Assembly: GCA_964603155.1 (NCBI GenBank)
Contig: CAZRTZ010000042.1
Span: 1 to 23,365, forward strand
Length of the DNA stretch: 23,365 nt
Reading direction: 5' to 3'
From: VAUL01 sp964603155
Lineage (GTDB): Bacteria; Desulfobacterota; Desulfuromonadia; Desulfuromonadales; BM103
Position numbers and translations under genes: made by a program. This document shows positions 18,470 to 23,365 of the stretch, piece by piece. Numbering within the stretch: position 1 is the first letter of the stretch; the number at the start of each line of letters is the position of its first letter. The notes below the pieces were generated by a model. The model was not told the DNA's origin. It made no database searches and worked only from the letters and a program-made list of their open reading frames with translations.

Positions 18470-18495
18470 GGCTGATCTCCAAAAGTGCTCAATCC

Positions 18496-18523
18496 GCTGC
18501 CCCTGTCGCAAGGCAGGGGCAGC
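18496..18523 (+). terminator. Hairpin between rplI and dnaB
   Basis: GCTGCCCCTG (18496-18505) and CAGGGGCAGC (18514-18523) form a perfect 10-bp stem with an 8-base loop. No T-run follows. It may act as an attenuator or RNA processing site separating the ribosomal genes from dnaB more than as a full terminator. Confidence 0.45.
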
Positions 18524-18545
18524 CTCACCTATTGACGGCGGCTCC

Positions 18546-19922
18546 ATGCCGGAACACACCGAACACCGCCTCCCCCCCCAAAACCTCGAAGCGGAGATGT
18601 CCGTTCTCGGCGGCATCCTGCTGGAAAACGAAGCTCTGCACCGGGCGCTTGAGACCCTGCGCCCCGACGACTTCTATCGCGACGCTCACCGCAAGATCTT
18701 CGAAGCGCTGGTGATTCTCTCCGACCGCAACGAGCCGGCCGACCTGGTCACCCTGACCTCGGTTCTCAAGGAACGCGGGCATTTCGAGGAGGTCGGAGGA
18801 AGCTCCTATTTGACCACCCTGGTGACCTACGTGCCGACGGCGGCCAATATTGGCTACTACTGCAAGCTGGTCAAGGACTCGGCCCTCTCCAGGGACCTGA
18901 TCCGGGTAGCCACGTCGATTGCTGGCCGCGGTTACGAGGGGAAGGATGTCGAGGCGACGCTCGACTGGGCCGAACATTCGATCTACGAGATCGCCACCAA
19001 GAAATCGAAGCAGGCCTACTTTACGACGCGCGAGGTGGTCAAGGATGCCATCCGTGCCATCGAGAATCTCTACAACCGCAAGGAAGCCATTACCGGCGTG
19101 CCGACCGGTTTCGACGACCTCGACAAGTTGACCTCCGGTCTGCAGCCGAGCGATCTGATCATCATCGCCGGCCGGCCATCGATGGGGAAGACCGCCTTCT
19201 GCCTCAACCTGGTCGAGCATGCGGCTCTCGATCCGCAGCGGCCGACGGCGGCGGTGCTCTTCTCCCTGGAGATGAGCAAGGAGCAGCTGGTTCAGCGCCT
19301 GCTCTGCTCGGTGGCGCGCATCGATGCCAACCGGGTGCGAACCGGCCACCTGGCGGCCTCGGAGTTCCCCAAGCTGGTCAATGCGGCGAGTATCATCTCC
19401 GAGGCGCCGATCTATATCGACGACACCCCGGCCATCTCGATCCTCGAGCTGCGGGCCAAGGCCAGGCGTCTCAAGAAGGAAAGAAACATCGGCCTGATCG
19501 TGGTCGACTACCTGCAGCTCATGCAGGGGACGTCCACCGAGAACCGCCAGCAGGAAATCTCGGAGATTTCCCGTTCGCTCAAGGCCCTGGCCAAGGAGCT
19601 GAGCGTTCCGGTGATCGCGCTTTCCCAGCTCAACCGCTCTCTGGAAAATCGAACCGACAAGCGCCCGATCCTGGCGGACCTGCGCGAATCAGGGGCGATC
19701 GAGCAGGATGCCGACGTGATCATGTTTCTCTACCGGGAGGCGGTCTACTGCGAAGCCTGTCGCAAGCGTGACGGCAGTTGTGACAAGGGGCACGCCAAGG
19801 CGGCCGAGGTCATCGTCGGCAAGCAGCGCAACGGCCCGCTGGGGATCGAGCAGTTGGTGTTCAACGGCGAGTTCATGCGCTTCGAAAGCATGTCGCGGCG
19901 CCAGGACGAGTACGGCGGTTAA
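18546..19922 (+). CDS. dnaB: Replicative DNA helicase DnaB
   Basis: A 458-residue hexameric helicase that unwinds DNA at the replication fork. The N-terminal helical domain begins HRLPPQNLEAEMSVLGG. The RecA-like domain has Walker A GRPSMGKT (209-216, K215), LFSLEMSKEQL, Walker B IGLIVVDYLQLM and DLRESGAIEQDADVIMFLYRE. A short loop after that holds C402, C405, C412 and H416 (CEACRKRDGSCDKGH), a possible metal site not found in E. coli DnaB, before VGKQRNGPLG. No intein is present. The ATG at 18546 lacks a strong ribosome binding site. Confidence 0.97.
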   Translation: MPEHTEHRLPPQNLEAEMSVLGGILLENEALHRALETLRPDDFYRDAHRKIFEALVILSDRNEPADLVTLTSVLKERGHFEEVGGSSYLTTLVTYVPTAANIGYYCKLVKDSALSRDLIRVATSIAGRGYEGKDVEATLDWAEHSIYEIATKKSKQAYFTTREVVKDAIRAIENLYNRKEAITGVPTGFDDLDKLTSGLQPSDLIIIAGRPSMGKTAFCLNLVEHAALDPQRPTAAVLFSLEMSKEQLVQRLLCSVARIDANRVRTGHLAASEFPKLVNAASIISEAPIYIDDTPAISILELRAKARRLKKERNIGLIVVDYLQLMQGTSTENRQQEISEISRSLKALAKELSVPVIALSQLNRSLENRTDKRPILADLRESGAIEQDADVIMFLYREAVYCEACRKRDGSCDKGHAKAAEVIVGKQRNGPLGIEQLVFNGEFMRFESMSRRQDEYGG

Positions 19923-19926
19923 AGGC

Positions 19927-19948
19927 GGGGGCCAGGGGCTGCCCCTTT
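19927..19948. terminator. Weak shared hairpin between dnaB and folA
   Basis: GGGGC (19928-19932) pairs with GCCCC (19941-19945) around an 8-base loop, with TTT after it. It lies in the 24-bp gap between the convergent dnaB and folA stops, so it could serve both strands. The stem and T-run are short. Confidence 0.35.
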
Positions 19949-20462
19949 AGCAGACTCGAGACTGGGCTGTCCGCCGATAGGTGACGTGGCGGAAGCCGGG
20001 GTATTCGACGGTTTCAAGCGGAATCCACTCCGCCAGATCCAGGGGCGGGAAATGGCGGTCGCCGGCATACTCGCCGTCCACCCACGAGATATGCAGCCTG
20101 TCGGCCAGGGGCAGGGCGGTACGGTAGAGTTCGACGCCGCCGATGACGAAGACCGGTCGGCCGCTGCGCCGGGCCAGGGCCAGGGCCGAAGCCAGATCGG
20201 GAACGCTTTCCGCTCCCGGGCAGCGGCGGCCGCTGCGGCTGACCACGATGTTGAGCCGGTCGGCCAATGCCGCGGGCAGGCTCTCGAAGGTCCGCCGCCC
20301 CATGATCACGGCTCCGCCGATCGTCAACTGCCGGAAGAGGCGCCGGTCCTCGGGGAGATCCCAGGGGATTTTGCCGTTGCGGCCGATCACGCCGGCCTTG
20401 GTCATCGCCACGACGATGCCGAGGGCGGAGGTTGTCTTTTCGGAGAGGTCGGTCCCGGCCAT
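19947..20462 (-). CDS. folA: Dihydrofolate reductase
   Basis: A 171-residue enzyme that reduces dihydrofolate to tetrahydrofolate with NADPH. It shows GIVVAMTKAGVIGRNGKIPWDLPEDRR, with D39 at the place of the substrate-binding Asp27 of E. coli, then VIMGRRTFESLP and FVIGGVELYRTALPLADRLHISWV. About 12 residues precede the usual family start. The only nearby purine-rich sequence (AAAGG) abuts the ATG, so the true start is slightly uncertain. It is convergent with dnaB and divergent from the terC-like gene, and is the only clear minus-strand gene in the window. Confidence 0.95.
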   Translation of the reverse strand: MAGTDLSEKTTSALGIVVAMTKAGVIGRNGKIPWDLPEDRRLFRQLTIGGAVIMGRRTFESLPAALADRLNIVVSRSGRRCPGAESVPDLASALALARRSGRPVFVIGGVELYRTALPLADRLHISWVDGEYAGDRHFPPLDLAEWIPLETVEYPGFRHVTYRRTAQSRVC

Positions 20463-20480
20463 CCTTTACCTTACCACGGA

Positions 20481-20515
20481 CCACGCCATAACCCAACCGT
20501 CGAGGGTTGGCGTGG
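20481..20515. promoter_or_regulatory. Imperfect 12-bp dyad between folA and the terC-like gene
   Basis: CCACGCC (20481-20487) pairs with GGCGTGG (20509-20515), and AACCC (20490-20494) with GGGTT (20504-20508). The two stems stack with only a 2-base AT bulge and enclose a 9-base loop. It fills much of the 78-bp divergent gap, so it could be an operator for either gene or a leader stem of the terC-like mRNA. Confidence 0.5.
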
Positions 20516-20540
20516 CTGACACGTTTGCAGGAGCGGACGC

Positions 20541-21311
20541 ATGGAGTTGCTGTTCAGTCCGGAAGCCTGGATCGCCCTGGCGACGCTGACGGCCTTGGAA
20601 ATCGTCCTCGGCATCGACAATATCATCTTCATCACCATCCTGGTGGGGCGCCTCCCTGAGGAGCAGCGGCAACGGGCGCGAATTTTCGGGCTGGGCCTGG
20701 CGATGCTGACGCGCATCATGCTGCTTTTGTCGCTGACCTGGGTGATGGGGCTGACCAGGCCGCTGCTGTCATTCCCCGGCCTGGAGATTTCGGGGCGGGA
20801 CGTCATCCTCATCGGCGGCGGACTCTTCCTTCTCGTCAAGAGCACCCTGGAGATTCACAGCAGCCTCGAGGGTGTCGACGACACGGCCGCCCAGGCCGGC
20901 GGCTCCGGAAGATTCCTCGCCACCCTGGTGCAGATCGCCCTCATCGATATCATCTTCTCCCTCGATTCGGTCATCACCGCGGTCGGCCTGGTGCGCGACG
21001 TGCCGGTCATGGTTCTGGCCATCGTCATTGCCGTGGGGGTCATGATGTTTTGCGCCAGGGCGATCGGTGAGTTCGTCGATCGTCATCCGACCCTGAAGAT
21101 GCTGGCGCTGAGCTTCCTGATTCTGGTCGGTGTGGCCCTGGTGGGTGAAGGGTTCGAGATGCACATTCCGCGCGGCTACATCTACTTTGCCATGGCGTTT
21201 TCCGTCTGCGTGGAGATGCTCAACATCCGGGTGCGGCGCCGTGCCCCCGAACCCGTGCACCTGCGCAAGAACATCCCCGATGTCGAACTGTTTGAGAATC
21301 GAGAGGCATGA
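20541..21311 (+). CDS. TerC-family integral membrane protein
   Basis: A 256-residue membrane protein with about seven helices. The family motif appears twice: EIVLGIDNIIF (E20, D26) and LIDIIFSLDSVITAVG (D136, D142), acidic residues inside membrane helices. HPTLKMLALSFLILVGVALVGEGF is also typical. Relatives (TerC, YkoY, Alx) are linked to manganese export and metalation of secreted enzymes, and some to tellurite resistance; metal export is the best guess here. AGGAG (20529-20533) lies 7 bases before the ATG. No other tellurite gene is nearby. Confidence 0.88.
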   Translation: MELLFSPEAWIALATLTALEIVLGIDNIIFITILVGRLPEEQRQRARIFGLGLAMLTRIMLLLSLTWVMGLTRPLLSFPGLEISGRDVILIGGGLFLLVKSTLEIHSSLEGVDDTAAQAGGSGRFLATLVQIALIDIIFSLDSVITAVGLVRDVPVMVLAIVIAVGVMMFCARAIGEFVDRHPTLKMLALSFLILVGVALVGEGFEMHIPRGYIYFAMAFSVCVEMLNIRVRRRAPEPVHLRKNIPDVELFENREA

Positions 21312-21370
21312 TTGATCTCCTCTGGGGGATCTGTTAGAACGTACATAATTTCTGACACGGGAGGGTGATG

Positions 21371-21898
21371 ATGCGGCTGCTGGCAGGGAGTCTTTTTCTG
21401 GTACTGATGATGCTGCCCGGGGTGGGCGTGGCCGGGGCAGCGCCGGCCTGGGAGGTCGGTGTGCGGGGCGGTATGGACGCCACCGGCTCTAACGAACATT
21501 ACGAGGTCGCCGAACTCTACCTGCAGCGGGATCTCCCCTGGCGGGCGGAAACCGGTCTAGGTCCGGTGCTGACCCGCTTGGACCTTGGGGCTGCCTACCT
21601 GGAAGGGGCCGGGAGCGACGGGGGCGCGATTCTCTCCGCCGGGGCCGACATTGCCTGGCGACCGGCGAACGGCCCGATGGAATTGGAGGCCGGTTTCCGT
21701 CCGGCCTGGCTGACCGACCACCGCTATGGTGATGATGACTACGGTGGGGGATTGCAGTTTCTCAGTCATGTCGGGGTCTCCTTGCGTCTGGGACGTTTCG
21801 TGCTCGGCTATCGCTACCAGCATATGTCCAACGCCGGTATCTACAGCGAGAACGACGGGCTCAACCTGCACCTGTTCGGCGTAGGCGGTACTTTCTAG
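21371..21898 (+). CDS. PagL-like lipid A 3-O-deacylase, outer membrane
   Basis: A 175-residue protein with a signal peptide (about 1-25, ending near VAGAAPA) and an eight-strand beta-barrel pattern ending in GVGGTF with the C-terminal Phe of outer-membrane barrels. The signature YRYQHMSNAGIYSENDG holds H151 and S153, matching the catalytic His and Ser of PagL, which removes the 3-O-linked acyl chain of lipid A. The position of the PagL Glu (12 residues after the Ser) is Asn165 here; E160 is nearby. The ATG at 21371 follows GGGAGGG by 5 bases; an ATG at 21368 is possible. It is followed by a strong terminator. Confidence 0.8.
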   Translation: MRLLAGSLFLVLMMLPGVGVAGAAPAWEVGVRGGMDATGSNEHYEVAELYLQRDLPWRAETGLGPVLTRLDLGAAYLEGAGSDGGAILSAGADIAWRPANGPMELEAGFRPAWLTDHRYGDDDYGGGLQFLSHVGVSLRLGRFVLGYRYQHMSNAGIYSENDGLNLHLFGVGGTF

Positions 21899-21923
21899 CC
21901 CCCTCTAAATAGCACGAATGCGC

Positions 21924-21960
21924 AAAGCCCCCGGCCCCAAAGGCCGGGGGCTTTGTTTTT
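21924..21960 (+). terminator. Strong intrinsic terminator after the pagL-like gene
   Basis: AAAGCCCCCGGCC (21924-21936) pairs perfectly over 13 bp with GGCCGGGGGCTTT (21942-21954) around a CCAAA loop. GTTTTT follows. The A-run before the stem makes it potentially active in both directions. Confidence 0.95.
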
Positions 21961-22283
21961 CTGCGGAGTGGCCTGTTTGAGTTGTCCGGTTTGCCGTTTC
22001 CCCAGATGGAACGGCGTGCGAATTTTCAAGACGTCTATTTGCTGCTTGGAGACACGACGTTTCCAAATCAGCTAAAAATCAACATTTAAAAGATCTAATG
22101 TGGCAATTAGCACTAGCAAGATATGGTTCTAACTACACGTAATTAATAAACTAAGTTGCAGACACCGCATTTTTATAAAATCGTATTGACAATAATAAAA
22201 CATTGTATTACCTTTTTGTCAGAGGTGGTGGCTTCGCGACAGCGTGGGGCCCCGTGCAGTGGCATTCAGAAAGGATGCTCGGT
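21961..22283. other. A+T-rich non-coding gap upstream of the IclR gene
   Basis: No gene is supported here. From about 22020 the base composition drops sharply in G+C. Visible elements are an imperfect hairpin (GCCGTTTCC at 21993-22001 with GGAACGGC at 22008-22015), a TTTTATAAAA palindrome (22171-22180), a TTGACA box (22186-22191), and an overlapping dyad ACAAT (22189-22193) with ATTGT (22202-22206). The last could be an autoregulatory operator over an iclR promoter. The best -10 (TATTAC, 22206-22211) is only 14 bases from TTGACA, so no confident promoter is called. Confidence 0.45.
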
Positions 22284-23093
22284 ATGCCGAAAGCATTGCA
22301 GGCTTCTGGTCGACGCAAAACAGAATACTCGGTGCATTCGGTTGAAAACGCTCTCGACTTGCTGGATGCCATCTGCGAGGAGGGGGGCGAGGCACGGGTC
22401 ACCCGCCTGAGCGAACGGCTCGGCATGAGCAAGACCAGCGTGTTCCGGCTGCTGGCCACCTTCGAGGGGCGCGGGTTTGTCGAGCGCAGCGAAGATTCCC
22501 TGAAATACCGGCTGGGTCTGTCGGCCTGCGAAATGGGGCAGAAGATCCTGGCGCGCATGGGGATCCTGCGCAAGGCACGCCCGGCGATGGCGCGTCTGGT
22601 GCAGCTTTGCAACGAGTCGGTTTACGTCATCGTGCGCCGCAACGACTATCTGCTGATGCTCGACATGGTCGACACCACCCAGAAAGTCAAGATCGCCCCC
22701 CTGGTCGGACAGCGCTTCCCGCTGGATACGGCCACCGGTCGCATCTTCTGGGCGTTCGAGGCGGAAAGCGCACGCAAGCGTGTCGATCAGGCAGGGGCCT
22801 CGGCGGCGTTACCGTCAGACCTGGAGATGATTCGCGAGCGCGGCGTCTCGGTTGACCATGAAAGTTTCGGTGAAGGGGTCAGTTGCCTGGTCTGCCCGCT
22901 CTTCAATGCCAAGACCGAGATGGTGGCGGCACTGGCGATTTTGGGACCGACGTTTCGCATGCTGCCTGCACGGATCGAAAACGAATTGATCCCGCATTTG
23001 CATGAGACCGGAGCCAGCATTTCAGCAGGACTTGGCTACTTGAGCGAGTTGACCAGGGGAAATGACGTTTCGAAAAAATCTGGTATAAATTGA
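22284..23093 (+). CDS. IclR-family transcriptional regulator
   Basis: A 269-residue regulator. The N-terminal winged helix-turn-helix (about 16-78) shows SVHSVENALDLLDAI and TRLSERLGMSKTSVFRLLAT. The C-terminal IclR effector domain (about 95-260) has GQRFPLDTATGRIFWAF and ESFGEGVSCLVCPLFN; in this family it binds small carboxylates or aromatic acids. The ATG at 22284 is chosen because AAAGG ends 9 bases upstream; an ATG at 22275 abuts that site. It lies just upstream of a DUF485 gene on the same strand, so it may control uptake by the symporter expected downstream. Confidence 0.9.
   Translation: MPKALQASGRRKTEYSVHSVENALDLLDAICEEGGEARVTRLSERLGMSKTSVFRLLATFEGRGFVERSEDSLKYRLGLSACEMGQKILARMGILRKARPAMARLVQLCNESVYVIVRRNDYLLMLDMVDTTQKVKIAPLVGQRFPLDTATGRIFWAFEAESARKRVDQAGASAALPSDLEMIRERGVSVDHESFGEGVSCLVCPLFNAKTEMVAALAILGPTFRMLPARIENELIPHLHETGASISAGLGYLSELTRGNDVSKKSGIN
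23062..23089 (+). promoter_or_regulatory. Possible extended -10 promoter for the DUF485 operon
   Basis: TGG-TATAAA (-10 at 23084-23089 with the TGn extension) and ATGACG (23062-23067) with a 16-bp spacer. It lies inside the last codons of the IclR gene, leaving a leader of about 200 bases before the DUF485 start. Confidence 0.4.
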
Positions 23094-23292
23094 AAAAAAC
23101 AAACATGGTTGCATCACAGTTGGGGCTCTCCGTTGCCCCCCGTGGAAATTGGCAGGCTGAATTTTGATGCAGGGATATGGGAGAAAGGAGGTCACACGGC
23201 GCAAGTAACTTTAACCGGCGACTTCACCGTGGCAGATGGCTTTTCCGGCGCAACCGGCCGGACCAACCAATTCGGAGAGAAAGGAAGAACCT
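23094..23292. other. Leader region before the DUF485 gene
   Basis: No gene is supported. A short stem pairs GGGGC (23122-23126) with GCCCC (23135-23139). A strong Shine-Dalgarno-like AAAGGAGG (23184-23191) is not followed by any start codon at a usual distance. Farther on, C+G-rich repeats (CCGGCG near 23215 and 23246, then CCGGCCGG) can pair in several ways. The region may be a structured leader; no known riboswitch class was recognised. Confidence 0.35.
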
Positions 23293-23365
23293 ATGGCACA
23301 GACGTATGATTGGGCGGCAATCGCCAAGAACCCGAAGTTCATCGAACTTCACCACAAAAAGCAGC
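23293..23365 (+). CDS. DUF485 membrane protein, 3' end outside the window
   Basis: Only 24 codons are visible: MAQTYDWAAIAKNPKFIELH and a few more. The W-x-x-I-x-x-NPKF-x-x-L pattern is typical of the start of DUF485 proteins (YjcH-like), about 100-residue membrane proteins encoded immediately before ActP-type sodium:acetate symporters. AAAGGA lies about 7 bases upstream of the ATG. The identification rests on a short segment, but the motif is distinctive. Confidence 0.7.
   Translation, partial: MAQTYDWAAIAKNPKFIELHHKKQ

Noticed and set aside
20463..20540. A yybP-ykoY manganese riboswitch before the terC-like gene
   Set aside because: The gap is only 78 bases and the conserved riboswitch core sequences are not visible.
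23230..23245. TGGCAG near 23230 as a sigma-54 promoter for DUF485
   Set aside because: The expected GC of the -12 element is TT at the required spacing.
23094..23292. A cyclic-di-GMP (GEMM) or glycine riboswitch before DUF485
   Set aside because: The conserved GEMM and glycine-aptamer cores were looked for and not found.

Overview
The window is GC-rich bacterial chromosome with a core gene order and protein set like the Desulfuromonadales (Geobacter/Desulfuromonas/Pelobacter group). This assignment is an inference from the citramalate synthase, the ispE - tRNA-Gln - prs - rplY - pth - ychF - rpsF - rpsR - yybS - rplI - dnaB order, and the sigma-54 wiring. No database was searched. Almost every gene is on the + strand; folA is the only clear minus-strand gene. 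No insertion sequence, prophage or CRISPR array was seen.

Left part (1-2602): the 3' part of a (R)-citramalate synthase gene overlaps a gene for a membrane-anchored helix-hairpin-helix protein. Next come a 51-residue zinc-ribbon protein, whose ribosome binding site follows a 10-bp inverted repeat, and a small glycine-rich lipoprotein.

Transport module (2683-9440): a histidine kinase with a periplasmic amino-acid-type solute-binding sensor domain overlaps by 4 bp a sigma-54-activating response regulator with an intact GAFTGA loop. The following 362-bp gap holds two tandem copies of an ATAAC-N4-GTTAT dyad and, about 150-175 bp further on, a perfect sigma-54 promoter (TGGCAC-N5-TTGCT). A complete TRAP transporter operon, dctP-dctQ-dctM, follows. 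A strong terminator hairpin sits between dctP and dctQM and another after dctM. The simplest reading is a self-contained circuit: the kinase binds a small carboxylate-type ligand, the regulator binds the tandem dyads, and sigma-54 polymerase transcribes the transporter.

Central housekeeping block (9456-19922): a sigma-70-like promoter, ispE, tRNA-Gln(TTG), prs, rplY/ctc, pth, a membrane pyrophosphatase gene (hppA, potassium-dependent type) inserted into the translation cluster, ychF, then rpsF-rpsR-yybS-rplI-dnaB. Two dispersed-repeat-like elements lie in the gaps on either side of ychF. The rpsF leader has two consecutive hairpins that could serve S6:S18 autoregulation. DnaB carries an unusual Cys/His cluster in its RecA-like domain.

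Right part (19923-23365): folA is convergent with dnaB and divergent from a terC-family membrane protein gene, with an imperfect 12-bp dyad between the two starts. Then come a PagL-like outer-membrane lipid A deacylase, a very strong terminator, an A+T-rich gap, an IclR-family regulator, and the start of a DUF485 gene. DUF485 genes usually precede an acetate/monocarboxylate:sodium symporter, so a second carboxylate-uptake operon probably begins at the right edge.

The best candidates for something not yet described are the tandem activator sites of the kinase/regulator/TRAP circuit, the Cys/His cluster of DnaB, and several structured 5' leaders. No wholly unknown multi-gene system was seen.
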